Positions 30,089 to 39,799 of a stretch of 64,000 nt of DNA are shown here, piece by piece. Every line of letters begins with the position of its first letter. Within the stretch, counting starts at the first letter, position 1. Below the pieces are notes generated by a model that did no database searches, was not told the origin of the DNA, and saw nothing but the letters and a program-made list of their open reading frames with translations. The translations under genes were made by a program, and so were the position numbers. Source of the DNA: Lolliginicoccus suaedae (lineage in GTDB: Bacteria > Actinomycetota > Actinomycetes > Mycobacteriales > Mycobacteriaceae); contig NZ_VSSO01000003.1 in NCBI RefSeq assembly GCF_008312885.1, forward strand, positions 248,001-312,000, given 5' to 3'.

Positions 30089-31540
30089 CTAGCGTACTCG
30101 TATGTCGTCGGTCATGTCCTCGAGCTCGCGGCCCTTGGTCTCGGGCACCTGGGTGTAGACGAAAACGAAGCTGAGCAGTGCGAAGAATGCGTAGAACCCG
30201 TATGCGAAGGTCAAGCCGATCTCGCTGAACGCGGGGAACGAGGTGGAGATGGCGAAGTTGGCGAGCCATTGCGCCGCCGCCGCGACGGCTAGCGCGCCCG
30301 CCCGGATGAAGTTGGGGAAGATCTCGCCGAGCAGCACCCACACCACCGGTCCCCAGCTCACTCCGAAGAACACCACGAACGCGTTCGCCGCGATGAGCGC
30401 GGTGGTCGCCCAGCCGCCCTGCAGGTCTGCGCTGACGGTGCCATCGGCAGCGGTGACCAAGGTGGCCTGGGAGAACGCGATCGACATCAGGCCTAGCGAG
30501 AGGAACATGCCCGCTGATCCGACGAGCAGCAGCGGGCGGCGCCCGATCCGGTCGACCAGCGCGATCGCGATGAGCGTCACCACGATATTGGTGATGGAGG
30601 TGATGACGGTGATGGTGAGCGCATCGGACTCCTCGAAGCCCACCGAGCGCCACAACGTCGTCGAGTAGTAGAAGATGACATTGATGCCGACGAACTGCTG
30701 GAACACCGACAGCAGGATGCCCACCCACACCACTGGCTTCAGCCCGAGCCGCGAGCCGCGCAGGTCGCGCAGCGAGACGCGGTGATCGGCGCGCAGCGAA
30801 TCCTTGATCGCCTGGATGCGGTCTCCCACATCGATGATGCCGGTGTAGACCCGCAGCACCTTGGTCGCTTCGTCGATCTTGCCGCGCGCCACGAGGTAGC
30901 GGGGCGATTCGGGGAGCCGCAGCGCCGCGAGGCCGTAGACGATGGCGGGGATCGCCTCGGCCAGGAACATCCAGCGCCAGGCCTCGAGCCCGAGCCACAG
31001 TTCCTCCAGGGAGCCGCCCGCGGAGTTGGCGAGGAACGCATCAGAGAGCAGGGCGGCGAAGATGCCGGTCACGATGGCGAGCTGCTGCAGGGAGGCCAGG
31101 CGGCCACGGATGCGGGCGGGCGAGACCTCCGCGATGTAGGCGGGCGCGATGACCGAGGCGGCACCCACGCCGAGCCCGCCGATGACGCGCCAGGCGATGA
31201 GATCGCCGACTCCGAAGGCCAGTCCGGAGCCGAAGGACGAGGCGAGGAACAACCCGGCCGCGATGAGCATGACGGGCACGCGGCCGAGGCGGTTGGCGAT
31301 GGGCCCGGCGAACCAGGCACCGGCGGCGCAGCCGAGCAGGGCGGAGGAGACCGCGAAGCCCTTGAGCGCCGGACCGAGCGCGAACGTCTCGGTCATCGCG
31401 TCCACAGCACCATTGATGACGGCGGTGTCGAAGCCGAAGAGGAACCCGCCGAGGGCCGCGGCGACGCAGATGCCGATAATCCGGATGTTCATCCGGTTGA
31501 AGGTCTCCGGCCCGCCCGGAGTGCTCCCCGAAGTGCTCAT
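30089..31540 (-). CDS. sugar porter family MFS transporter
   Basis: Imports a monosaccharide or polyol, probably with H+. The 483-residue protein has 12 membrane segments and the sugar-porter signatures: GGFLFGFDTAVINGA in TM1, RIRGRLASLQQLAIVTG, PESPRYLVARGK at the end of the sixth helix, QQFVGINVIFYYS in TM7, DRIGRRPLLLVGS, and PETKGRELEDM at the C-terminus. The ATG at 31540 is the first that precedes the usual N-terminal segment; the frame is open upstream but without family similarity. The substrate is unknown. It is divergent from the CstB-like gene. Confidence 0.93.
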   Translation of the reverse strand: MSTSGSTPGGPETFNRMNIRIIGICVAAALGGFLFGFDTAVINGAVDAMTETFALGPALKGFAVSSALLGCAAGAWFAGPIANRLGRVPVMLIAAGLFLASSFGSGLAFGVGDLIAWRVIGGLGVGAASVIAPAYIAEVSPARIRGRLASLQQLAIVTGIFAALLSDAFLANSAGGSLEELWLGLEAWRWMFLAEAIPAIVYGLAALRLPESPRYLVARGKIDEATKVLRVYTGIIDVGDRIQAIKDSLRADHRVSLRDLRGSRLGLKPVVWVGILLSVFQQFVGINVIFYYSTTLWRSVGFEESDALTITVITSITNIVVTLIAIALVDRIGRRPLLLVGSAGMFLSLGLMSIAFSQATLVTAADGTVSADLQGGWATTALIAANAFVVFFGVSWGPVVWVLLGEIFPNFIRAGALAVAAAAQWLANFAISTSFPAFSEIGLTFAYGFYAFFALLSFVFVYTQVPETKGRELEDMTDDIRVR

Positions 31541-31700
31541 CGCCAGCTCTCTTCCCTCGACGAGTGCGCGCGCTGGATCCGAGCGTACCGCTGCTGGCCT
31601 GGCCGGTGGCCGGATTCCTGGCACCCCTGAAGGGTTCCGGCAGGATTTTCGGGCAAATGCCACCGCAGGTACCACGGGCATGCATGCCCCCGCCGATGCC

Positions 31701-31716
31701 ATACCCCTAGGCGTAT
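31701..31716. promoter_or_regulatory. Candidate CsoR/CstR operator upstream of the CstB-like gene
   Basis: ATACCCCTAGGCGTAT matches the three sites around the csoR-type gene at 39463 (ATACCCCTATGGGTAA and variants). It is centred 105 bases upstream of the ATG at 31814 and could overlap a -10 sequence (GTATGCT, 31713-31719). This is inferred from sequence similarity only. Confidence 0.65.
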
Positions 31717-31813
31717 GCTGGGAGCGTGGGGAGACCCGGCAGGACGAAGCCCATGTCCTCGCCCGGCCACTGCCCCGGCAAGCAGCACCAGCGGAGCCAG
31801 CAGGAGCAGCACC

Positions 31814-33154
31814 ATGACCATCACCACGATCGAGACCTCCAGCCTCGGGGATCGCTCCTACCTGATCGATGACGGCGCCGTCGCCGCCGTCATCGATCCC
31901 CAGCGCGACATCGACCGCGCCCTCGCCGCCGCCGGGGAGCGCGGCGTGACCATCACCCACGTGCTCGAGACCCATATTCACAACGACTACGTCACCGGCG
32001 GGCTCGAGCTATCCCGCGTCACCGGCGCCGAGTACGTCGTCTCCGCCCTCGACACCGTCGGCTACCCTCACCGGCCCGTGCACGACGGCGACATCATCGA
32101 GACCGGACACCTGCGCTTCCGCGCCATGCACACCCCCGGCCACACCCACCACCACCTCTCCTACGTCCTCCTCGACGCGACTGGAAGCCCCACCGCCGTC
32201 TTCACCGGCGGGTCCATGCTGTATGGCTCGACCGGGCGCACCGACCTGCTCGGCGCCCAGCACACCACCGAGCTCACCCACGCCCAGTACCACTCCGTCC
32301 GCAAGCTCGCCGACGAGCTTCCCGCCGACACCGAGGTCTATCCCACCCACGGCTTCGGCAGCTTCTGCTCCGCCACCCCCACCAGCGGCGATTCGTCCAC
32401 CATCGGCGAGCAGCGCGCCGTCAACCCGGCCCTCACCCAGGACGAGCAGGCCTACGTCGACGAACTGATCTCCGGGCTCGCCGACTACCCCGCCTACTAC
32501 GCGCACATGGGCGTCATCAATACCGAAGGCCCGTCCCCCATCGACCTGCGCATGCCCGAGCGGGTGGATCCCGCCACGCTGCGCCGACGCATCGATGCCG
32601 GCGAATGGGTCGTGGATCTGCGGCAGCGCCGCGCCTTCGCCGCCGGTCACCTCGCCGGGAGCATGGGCTTCGAGCTCTCCACGAGCTTCGTCACCTACCT
32701 CGGCTGGCTCTACCGGTGGGGCGCGCCGATCACCCTGCTCGGCACCAGCACCCGCGACATCATGGATGCCCGCCGCGACCTCGCCCGCATCGGCGTCGAT
32801 AACGTCACCGGCTCCGCCACCGGGCCCATCGAGCAGCTCGCCACCAGCGGCCAGCCCTTGCGCGACTATCGCGTCGCCACCTTCGCCGACATGGCTGATG
32901 CCCGTGCCCAGCGGCCGATCACCATCCTCGACACTCGTCGCGCCGACGAGCACGCCAGCGGCGCCATCCGGGGCGCGATCAACGTCCCCCTCCACGAGTT
33001 GCTCGCCCGCCGCGAGGAAGTGCCCAGCGGCGAGGTGTGGGTGCACTGCCAGTCCGGCTACCGATCCTCCGTCGCCGCATCGCTGCTCGACGAGCCCGGG
33101 CGCGAGATCGTGCTCATCGACGACGACTTCGGCAACGCCCGCCTCGACGGGTAG
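31814..33154 (+). CDS. persulfide dioxygenase-rhodanese fusion, CstB-like
   Basis: The 446-residue protein joins three domains, as in Staphylococcus aureus CstB. The metallo-beta-lactamase part (1-210) has THIHNDYVTG, MHTPGHTHHH and the late histidine in VYPTHGFGSF, which fit a mononuclear iron persulfide dioxygenase. A rhodanese-like domain without Cys follows (about 255-340, DLRQRRAFAAGHLAGSMG). The C-terminal rhodanese (about 355-446) has the catalytic loop VHCQSGYRSS. It would oxidise glutathione- or low-molecular-weight persulfides and shuttle sulfur, detoxifying sulfide in the cytoplasm. GGAGCAG precedes the ATG at 31814. A CsoR/CstR-type operator lies upstream. Confidence 0.92.
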   Translation: MTITTIETSSLGDRSYLIDDGAVAAVIDPQRDIDRALAAAGERGVTITHVLETHIHNDYVTGGLELSRVTGAEYVVSALDTVGYPHRPVHDGDIIETGHLRFRAMHTPGHTHHHLSYVLLDATGSPTAVFTGGSMLYGSTGRTDLLGAQHTTELTHAQYHSVRKLADELPADTEVYPTHGFGSFCSATPTSGDSSTIGEQRAVNPALTQDEQAYVDELISGLADYPAYYAHMGVINTEGPSPIDLRMPERVDPATLRRRIDAGEWVVDLRQRRAFAAGHLAGSMGFELSTSFVTYLGWLYRWGAPITLLGTSTRDIMDARRDLARIGVDNVTGSATGPIEQLATSGQPLRDYRVATFADMADARAQRPITILDTRRADEHASGAIRGAINVPLHELLARREEVPSGEVWVHCQSGYRSSVAASLLDEPGREIVLIDDDFGNARLDG

Positions 33155-33196
33155 GGGCATCGTTCGGACGGGCGGGGCGGTCCGCGCTGTCGGCCG

Positions 33197-33805
33197 CTAC
33201 ATGGCCCGGTCGACTTCGGCGACCGCCTCCGGTTGATCGATCCTGCTCGCCGCGATGAGGCGAACCAGCATGGTCCTCGCGTTGGCCAGTGGCGTAGTGG
33301 ACCGGAGGGCCCGGCTATGCACTATGGCGCCCTCGACGGTGGAGACGGTGATGTCCGCGATCACTGCGGCAGCTTCCCGCGGGGTGCCAGAGGCGACAAA
33401 GGCTTCGAAGAACTGGTTATTCCATACGGTGAATGCTTCCGCGGCCGCGGCCTGGATCGCTGGCTCGTCCGGGCCCGCTTGGGCTGCGGCAAGGATCGGG
33501 CAGCCCCGCGCGTAACCCGTTGACCGCAGCGATGCGATCCAGTCATCGATCAGCGCTTCCACTCCAGATTCCGGGGTGCCCCTCGCGAAAAAGCCCTCGA
33601 GCTGGCGGACGATGTGCTGCCCCGCCGCACGGGTGGCCTGCTCCATGAGCTCCGACTTCCCGCCGGGGAAGTGCTGGTAGATCGACCTGCGCGCGGTTCC
33701 GCTGCGCTCGAGCAGTTCCGCCAGCCCCGTGGCATGCACGCCGCGCTCGCACATCAGCTCGATGGCACTCGTTATCAGCCGGTTCCGCGGCCCTCCGACA
33801 ACCAT
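33197..33805 (-). CDS. TetR/AcrR family transcriptional regulator
   Basis: A 202-residue repressor with an N-terminal TetR helix-turn-helix: AIELMCERGVHATGLAELLE, then RRSIYQHFPGGKSELMEQA, and a C-terminal ligand domain (IADITVSTVEGAIVHSRAL). I chose the ATG at 33805, eight bases from a GGAGG; another ATG six bases earlier is too close to it. It is divergent from the retinol-reductase-like gene, with two similar inverted repeats between the two starts, so it probably represses both. The ligand is unknown. Confidence 0.93.
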   Translation of the reverse strand: MVVGGPRNRLITSAIELMCERGVHATGLAELLERSGTARRSIYQHFPGGKSELMEQATRAAGQHIVRQLEGFFARGTPESGVEALIDDWIASLRSTGYARGCPILAAAQAGPDEPAIQAAAAEAFTVWNNQFFEAFVASGTPREAAAVIADITVSTVEGAIVHSRALRSTTPLANARTMLVRLIAASRIDQPEAVAEVDRAM

Positions 33806-33820
33806 CTCCATCACCTCCCT

Positions 33821-33838
33821 GTAGACCAATCAATCTAC
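33821..33838. promoter_or_regulatory. Candidate TetR operator 1
   Basis: GTAGACCAATCAATCTAC is an imperfect palindrome (GTAGA/TCTAC outer arms), 16 bases upstream of the TetR start. It shares its half-sites with the site at 33859. Confidence 0.65.
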
Positions 33839-33858
33839 TACAAGGTACAGTGCCAGGA

Positions 33859-33876
33859 GTAGATCGAACGGTCTAC
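33859..33876. promoter_or_regulatory. Candidate TetR operator 2
   Basis: GTAGATCGAACGGTCTAC is an imperfect palindrome with one mismatched pair in the arms, 26 bases upstream of the oxidoreductase ATG. The two sites are 38 bases apart start to start, so each divergent gene has one. Confidence 0.65.
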
Positions 33877-33901
33877 TGGTTTCCGCGAAAGGAACAAGCG
33901 C

Positions 33902-35632
33902 ATGAGAACAGACTGGGACGCCATCGTCATCGGCAGCGGCATGGGCGGGATGACCGCGGCCGCCTACCTGGCCGCGAACGGCAAGCGAACCCTCGTGCTG
34001 GAACAGGGCGACGTACTAGGCGGCTGCACCCACGTGTTCCGCCGCAAGGGCTACGAGTTCGAGGTCGGCGTCCACTATCTCGGCGACTGCGGCCGTCCCG
34101 AGGGCAACATCCCCACGATCCTGCGCGGCCTCGGCGCCGAGCAGCGCGTCGAGTTCCAGGAGATCGACCCGGACGGGTTCGACATCCTCGACTTCCCGTC
34201 GATCCGGTTCAAGGTGCCCCGCGGCTGGGACCTCTACCAGGACCGCCTCATCGAGGCGTTCCCGCAGGACAAGGCCGCGCTGATCCGCTACATGCGCATC
34301 ATTCGCAAGCTCGCCGACGCCACGGACCGCGCGACCACCCCCGCGTCCGCGAAGGGCCTGGCTGCCATGGTGGTGCGGGCAGGGTGGGCCGCGCCATTCG
34401 CGATCATGCCGCTGACCCGGCTGTTCGACGTATGCGGCATCAGCCAGGCGCCACGCCCGGTGCTCGGCGGCCAGACACCGGCATTCGCTTCCCCGGCGAC
34501 ACGCGTCCCGGCCATCGTGCAAGCCGGGTTCCTCAAGAACTACGTCGAAGGCGGGGCATACTTCCCGGTCGGCGGTGGCCAGTCGCTGTCCGCAGCAATG
34601 GCCGAGGTGCTGCGCGCCAACGGCGGCGACTTCCGGCTCGATGCCCGAGTGCGGCAGATCCTCGTCCAGGACGGCCAGGTCACCGGAGTCCTGCTCGACG
34701 GCGGTGACATCTTCACCGCTCCGATCGTCGTCTCCAACGCAGACCTCAAGCGCACCTACCTCGAACTGCTCGACCCAGCGGTCGTGCCACCGGCCACGAA
34801 GGCAAGGGTATCGAGGTACTCGATGGCATGGCCGCTGTTCAATACCTACTTCGGTCTCGACATCGACCTGTCGAAGACGATGACAAGCTCCCAGATCTGG
34901 CGATTCCGGACCGACGCCGACTTCGGCCCCATGCAGGACGCCATCAGCTGGCGCGGGGCCGGCCGCGACCGCGAGGTGTGGCTGCAGGCTGTGCGCGACA
35001 ACATCGGCGCGATGATCCACATCGCCACCAACAAGGATTCCGCGACTCCACTGGCCCCCGAGGGACATTCCGTGGTCGAGGTCATGACATACCTGCCCGC
35101 AGACCATGACCTATGGGGCATCAGCGACGCCGGGCCCGTCGGCGGCGAGAAGTATCGCAGCAACGAGACATACCTCGCGACCAAGGACGCCGTCACCGAG
35201 ATCCTCATCGACCTCGCCGAGGAAGTGATCCCGGGCTTCCGCGAGCACATCGTCTGGCAGGAAGCCGGCACCCCGATCACCCAGGAGCGCTACACGCACT
35301 CCACAGGAGGCGGCTCGTACGGGATCGAGATGAACATGCGCCAGATCGGACCCCTGCGCCCGGCCCCGAAGGCGGGAATCAAGGGCCTGTATCTCGCGGG
35401 CGCCAGCATGGGCTGGGGGCCTGGCGTCGAAGGCGTGATGCTCTCCGGCGTCGGAGCAGCCGGCGCTGCGCTCTCGCGCGACCTCTTCTCCGAGATCCGC
35501 GACGGCAAGGTCTTCGGCCACGCCGCAGGCCTTCCTGGCAAGGAACCCGGCTGGGACCCGCTGGCCGTCGCGACCGACTCCGTGCTGCGCGGCTCCAAGG
35601 CCCGGCCCGTCGCAGAATCACTTCATGAGTAG
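33902..35632 (+). CDS. FAD-dependent oxidoreductase, retinol-saturase/phytoene-desaturase-like
   Basis: A 576-residue flavoprotein. The N-terminal dinucleotide fold is IVIGSGMGGMTAAAYLAANG with VLEQGDVLGGCTH, and FEVGVHYLGDCGRP follows, as in all-trans-retinol 13,14-reductase relatives. The C-terminal FAD block is GLYLAGASMGWGPGVEGVML. These enzymes reduce or desaturate isoprenoid double bonds; the substrate here is unknown and no other carotenoid gene is near. AAAGGA precedes the ATG. The GNAT-like gene begins 6 bases after its stop, so they form an operon under the TetR regulator. Confidence 0.9.
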   Translation: MRTDWDAIVIGSGMGGMTAAAYLAANGKRTLVLEQGDVLGGCTHVFRRKGYEFEVGVHYLGDCGRPEGNIPTILRGLGAEQRVEFQEIDPDGFDILDFPSIRFKVPRGWDLYQDRLIEAFPQDKAALIRYMRIIRKLADATDRATTPASAKGLAAMVVRAGWAAPFAIMPLTRLFDVCGISQAPRPVLGGQTPAFASPATRVPAIVQAGFLKNYVEGGAYFPVGGGQSLSAAMAEVLRANGGDFRLDARVRQILVQDGQVTGVLLDGGDIFTAPIVVSNADLKRTYLELLDPAVVPPATKARVSRYSMAWPLFNTYFGLDIDLSKTMTSSQIWRFRTDADFGPMQDAISWRGAGRDREVWLQAVRDNIGAMIHIATNKDSATPLAPEGHSVVEVMTYLPADHDLWGISDAGPVGGEKYRSNETYLATKDAVTEILIDLAEEVIPGFREHIVWQEAGTPITQERYTHSTGGGSYGIEMNMRQIGPLRPAPKAGIKGLYLAGASMGWGPGVEGVMLSGVGAAGAALSRDLFSEIRDGKVFGHAAGLPGKEPGWDPLAVATDSVLRGSKARPVAESLHE

Positions 35633-35638
35633 GTCGCG

Positions 35639-36472
35639 ATGAACAGCACCATTCACCCAGCACTCCTGGCCGGAGCACAGCCTGTCCGCACCAAGCCCGG
35701 ATTCACCGGCCTGATGTGGAGCCCAGTGGGAGCAGCGCTGGGCCACGACGGTCGAGAGGTGCTGCGCGAGCTGCTCGTTCCTGCGGCCCTCGAGATCTTC
35801 GACGGGACGAGCGAGAAGGTCTGGCAGCAGTGGCTGTCCGACGACAGCGTCGACTCCATGCAGGGACTCGTCGTCGTCCTCGACCCCGAGGGCGCTCCCG
35901 CAGCCTGGGTCGCATCGAACCGCTGGGAGCTCGACGGAAGGACCTGCTTCTACGCCAACTCCGCGGGCGTGCACCCGCGCCACCAGGGCGCCGGGCTGTC
36001 CAGCACCATCTGGCGCGCATTGCTCGCCCCCGAGATCCGTCGCGCGGCACCGCGCCGGCTGTACGCCGTGACGCGAACGGGCAACCCGCTCGTCCACGGA
36101 GCCTGGTCGAGCGCAGCGGGAGGGCCCAGCCATGCGTACCCGTCGCCCGGCCGCCGCCCCACCCAGCAAGTCCGCCGCATCGCGGCAGCAGCCGCGCACA
36201 AGCTCGGCCAGCTCGACCGGTTCGACAGCAACACGCTCATCGTCCGCGATGCCTACGACTTCACCGAAGCAGGACTGTGGACGCAGCGGCCCAGCTCGGA
36301 CCAGACGGAGACCGAGCGCTGGTTCGCCACCACGCTCGGACCGCGCGATGCTTTCATCGTGGTCGTCACGTTCGACCCCGTCACGATCATCCTCGGCGAA
36401 GCGATCCGGACCCTGCGGCTCCGCCTCGGCCTCGGCACCGGTGGCACTTCACGCAGCTCACGGGGCCGATGA
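35639..36472 (+). CDS. GNAT-like protein of unknown substrate
   Basis: A 277-residue protein whose central part resembles the GNAT acetyltransferase core: a beta strand FYANSAGVHPRHQGAGLSST, where RHQGAG fits the acetyl-CoA pyrophosphate loop (Q/RxxGxG/A). The C-terminal 120 residues have no clear match and end in a basic tail. It is translated right after the oxidoreductase and is probably co-regulated. It may modify a product or partner of that enzyme, but that is inference. Confidence 0.7.
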   Translation: MNSTIHPALLAGAQPVRTKPGFTGLMWSPVGAALGHDGREVLRELLVPAALEIFDGTSEKVWQQWLSDDSVDSMQGLVVVLDPEGAPAAWVASNRWELDGRTCFYANSAGVHPRHQGAGLSSTIWRALLAPEIRRAAPRRLYAVTRTGNPLVHGAWSSAAGGPSHAYPSPGRRPTQQVRRIAAAAAHKLGQLDRFDSNTLIVRDAYDFTEAGLWTQRPSSDQTETERWFATTLGPRDAFIVVVTFDPVTIILGEAIRTLRLRLGLGTGGTSRSSRGR

Positions 36473-36477
36473 TCACC

Positions 36478-36513
36478 CAGCGCCACCCCCGCCGGAGAGC
36501 GGGGGTGGCGCTG
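36478..36513. terminator. Bidirectional terminator, perfect 15-bp stem
   Basis: Arms 36478-36492 and 36499-36513 (CAGCGCCACCCCCGC and complement) with a 6-base loop. It sits five bases after the GNAT-like stop and 31 bases from the convergent DUF302 stop. Confidence 0.88.
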
Positions 36514-36543
36514 TCATTGCCGAGGCTCTGGCACATCGTGGAG

Positions 36544-36939
36544 CTAGCCGATCGCGGCGATGGCGGCGCGCAGGCGCGTGCCCGCATCGGTAGCGACTTC
36601 TTCGAGGGCCTCCTTGCCGGTGACCTCGACCATGATGTCGGGGTTCATGGCCTCGACGACGACCGTGCCGGGCTTCTCGCGGTGGTCGCGCACGATGACG
36701 TTGCAGGGCAGCAGCAGGCCGATCTGCTCGTCCGCGGTGACCGCCCGGTGCGCGAGCGGCGGGTTGCAGGCGCCAAGGATGAGGTAGTTCTCGATGTCCT
36801 TGTCGATCTTCTTCTTCAGGGTGGCCTTCATGTCGATCTCGGTGAGGATGCCGAAGCCCTGCTCACCCAGCGCGGCTCGGGTCTTCTCGACGACCTCGTC
36901 GAACGGCAGGGTGACTTCGGTGGTGATGCCTAGCTCCAT
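36544..36939 (-). CDS. DUF302 domain protein
   Basis: The 131-residue protein is a single DUF302 domain: TTEVTLPFDEVVEKTRAAL, GFGILTEIDMKATLKKK, YLILGACNPPLAHRAV and LLLPCNVIVRD. DUF302 proteins are small cytoplasmic proteins often found with sulfur or heavy-metal stress genes; their activity is not established. It lies 122 bases downstream of the MMPL gene on the same strand with no strong terminator between, so it probably belongs to the operon behind the CsoR/CstR-type operators. The ATG at 36939 has GGAGGAACC before it. Confidence 0.9.
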   Translation of the reverse strand: MELGITTEVTLPFDEVVEKTRAALGEQGFGILTEIDMKATLKKKIDKDIENYLILGACNPPLAHRAVTADEQIGLLLPCNVIVRDHREKPGTVVVEAMNPDIMVEVTGKEALEEVATDAGTRLRAAIAAIG

Positions 36940-37061
36940 GGGTTCCTCCTGGATGTGTCGGCGTTGATCTGTGCAGGTTCGTTCTCTCTACTGTGCCGCT
37001 CGGGGCGGCCCGGCGACGGGAGTTTCACGCAGCGTGCTGCCTCCCGCCGACGGATGCTTCC

Positions 37062-39245
37062 TCAGCCGTGCGCGAAGCTGACGTTGGGCAGCACCTTCGA
37101 CAGCCAGCGGGGGCAGTACCACGCTGCATGCCCGGACAGGCGCAGCACCACCGGCAGCAGGATGAGGCGGATCATCACCGCATCGAGCAGCACGGCGAGG
37201 CCGAGGATGATGCCCATCTCCTTCGGCGGCAGCGGATCAGCGAGCGCGAAGGTGAAGAACACCGCGACCATCACCGCGGCGGCGGCCATGATGACGCGCC
37301 CGGAGTGGGCAAGTCCCTCCACCTTGGCCTGCACGGCGCTGCCGGTCTTCTCGTAGTGCTCCTTTGCGGTGGCGAGGAGGAACACGGTGTAGTCCATCGC
37401 GATGGCGAAGATCATCGCGAAGAAGAACACCGGGCCCCAGCCGTTGAGGAAGCCCTGGGGCTCGAAGCCGAGCAGGCTCGCGCCCACGCCGTCCTGGAAT
37501 ATCAGCTTGGCGACGCCGAAGGCAGCGGCGGTGGAGAGCAGGCTCACGGCAGTACCGATGAACGCGATCAGGGGCGCGCGCAGCGCGACGAGCAGCAGCA
37601 GGAACCCCAGCACGAGGATGATCGTGACGATCAGCGGGAACGCGTCGTTCAGCGCTTGCTGCAGGTCGAGGTTCTCGATGGCGGCCCCGCCGACGACGGC
37701 GTCTGCCGGGATGGCGGCCCGCAGGTCGGCAAGGATGGTGCCGAGCTGCTCATCGGAGGGGTCGACCGACGGCATGGCCTGGATCATGGCGTAGCCGGAG
37801 CCATCGGTGGCCGGCATCGCGGGGGTGACCATGGCGATGCCGTCTGTGCTCTCGGTCGCGGCGATGGTCGCGGCGGCATCAGCCTCGGGGACGATGATCT
37901 GCAGCATGCCGGGCGCGCCCTCGCCGAACTGCTCCTGCACGACGCTGTAGCCCTCGCGGACCGGTGATGCCTCGTCGACGACGTCGATGGACGGCATGGC
38001 GACCTTGAGCGAGAACACGGGAATGGCGAGCGCCACGAGCAGCGCGACAGCACCGACCGCGAACGGCCAGGGGTGCTTGTTGAGGATCTCGCCCCACTTG
38101 GCGAAAAGCGGCGAGCGATGCTCCTGCTTCCGGGCGTGCGGCAGCGCGAGGGCATTGACGCGGTTGCCGAGCTTGCCCATCACCGCTGGCAGCAGGGTCA
38201 AGGTAGCGAGCAGCACGAACGACACCGCGAGCATGATGCCGACTGCCATCGTCCGCACCGCCGGAGCCTCGACGAGCAGCACCGCGGAGAGACTGATGAG
38301 CACGGTGATGCCGGAGAGCAGCACAGCCTTGCCCGCGGTGTCCATCGTCTCGGCGACAGCGATGCGCGCGTCGGCGGTGCGCTTGAGGGCATCGCGGAAC
38401 CTCGCGACGATGAACAGCGCGTAGTCGATGCCGAGCGCGAGGGCGAACATCATCGCGAAGTTCATCGCCCACACCGAGATGGGGGTGGCCATGTTCAGCA
38501 GGACGAGAGCGCCCGCGGAAGCGACGAGCCCCGCGAGGGTGAGCAGCAGGGGCAGGCCCGCGGCGACGACGGAGCCGAACGCGATGATCATGATGGTCAG
38601 CGTGACCGGCCAGGACATCATCTCGGCCTTGATCATCGCGTCATGGTTGGCGTGGTTGAAGTCGCTCCACAGCGCGCTCGAGCCGGTGGGGTAGATCTCG
38701 ATCCCGTTGCCGGACAGGGCCGTCAGCTCGTCGAGGCGATCATCGACGGCCTTGACCATGTCATCGGTGCTGGCGTTGGCGCCGGCGATGAGGATGCCGG
38801 TGCTGCCGTCGGGCGAGATCGTCATCCCGGGCTGCGGCGGGATGATGTCAGCGAAGCGCTCATCACTAGCGAGAGTGTTGGTGACCTCGGTGATGACGGC
38901 CTGGACGTCCTCGTCGGTGATGTTCTTGCCGGGGGCGTTGATGACGACCTGCAGCGCGGATGCCGAGTTGCCGCCGAAGTGCTCGTTGGCGAGCTCGCGG
39001 GCCTGGACGGACTGCGAATCGTTGGCCTGCCAGCCAGCCCCGGCGAGGGAAGTGAACACGGCGGGAGCGAACGCGCCGAGCGCGCCGATGAGGATGACCC
39101 ACGCGACGAGAACGGTGCTCGCGCGGTGGGTCATGGTGATGCCGAGGCGGCCGAGGGGGCCGCTTCGGGGGATGGATGGCGCCGGGCGGGCATCGGGAGG
39201 CGCGGCGCCCTTCTCGGGCGTCGTGTCCTCGGTGCGGACCGTCAC
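37062..39245 (-). CDS. MMPL family RND-type transporter
   Basis: A 727-residue membrane exporter with 12 segments and two repeats, each with a large extracytoplasmic loop. The proton-relay motifs are GIDYALFIVARFRDAL (about residue 270) and AMDYTVFLLATAKEHYEK (about residue 618), both diagnostic for MMPL proteins. The family exports lipids, siderophores or hydrophobic toxins. It lacks the long C-terminal tail of some mycobacterial MmpL proteins and has no MmpS partner. The start is a GTG at 39245. Two CsoR/CstR-type sites lie 39-89 bases upstream, which suggests a role in sulfur or metal stress. Confidence 0.92.
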   Translation of the reverse strand: MTVRTEDTTPEKGAAPPDARPAPSIPRSGPLGRLGITMTHRASTVLVAWVILIGALGAFAPAVFTSLAGAGWQANDSQSVQARELANEHFGGNSASALQVVINAPGKNITDEDVQAVITEVTNTLASDERFADIIPPQPGMTISPDGSTGILIAGANASTDDMVKAVDDRLDELTALSGNGIEIYPTGSSALWSDFNHANHDAMIKAEMMSWPVTLTIMIIAFGSVVAAGLPLLLTLAGLVASAGALVLLNMATPISVWAMNFAMMFALALGIDYALFIVARFRDALKRTADARIAVAETMDTAGKAVLLSGITVLISLSAVLLVEAPAVRTMAVGIMLAVSFVLLATLTLLPAVMGKLGNRVNALALPHARKQEHRSPLFAKWGEILNKHPWPFAVGAVALLVALAIPVFSLKVAMPSIDVVDEASPVREGYSVVQEQFGEGAPGMLQIIVPEADAAATIAATESTDGIAMVTPAMPATDGSGYAMIQAMPSVDPSDEQLGTILADLRAAIPADAVVGGAAIENLDLQQALNDAFPLIVTIILVLGFLLLLVALRAPLIAFIGTAVSLLSTAAAFGVAKLIFQDGVGASLLGFEPQGFLNGWGPVFFFAMIFAIAMDYTVFLLATAKEHYEKTGSAVQAKVEGLAHSGRVIMAAAAVMVAVFFTFALADPLPPKEMGIILGLAVLLDAVMIRLILLPVVLRLSGHAAWYCPRWLSKVLPNVSFAHG

Positions 39246-39283
39246 GGTGGGTCACCTTTCTGCAGTTCCGGGCATCGCCGTTG

Positions 39284-39299
39284 ATACCCCTATGGGTAA
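39284..39299. promoter_or_regulatory. Candidate CsoR/CstR operator 1 (MMPL side)
   Basis: ATACCCCTATGGGTAA: a C-tract and G-tract inverted repeat of the kind bound by CsoR-family repressors, 39 bases upstream of the MMPL start. Confidence 0.75.
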
Positions 39300-39318
39300 T
39301 TTCCAAGACCTCGACTAT

Positions 39319-39334
39319 ATACCCACAGGGGTAT
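39319..39334. promoter_or_regulatory. Candidate CsoR/CstR operator 2
   Basis: On the minus strand it reads ATACCCCTGTGGGTAT, matching operator 1 at 14 of 16 positions. It lies 20 bases from operator 1. Confidence 0.75.
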
Positions 39335-39396
39335 GTGGGCGCCAGTCGTGTGATCCACGTCAAGAACAGTCATGGCGGATCGCCCGAATCGCCTAG

Positions 39397-39741
<345 letters not shown>

Positions 39742-39799
39742 GAGCCGGGGCGGTTGCTCAGCGGCGGGCGGCGCCTCGTGGTGGCGGCTCGCGGCGGTA

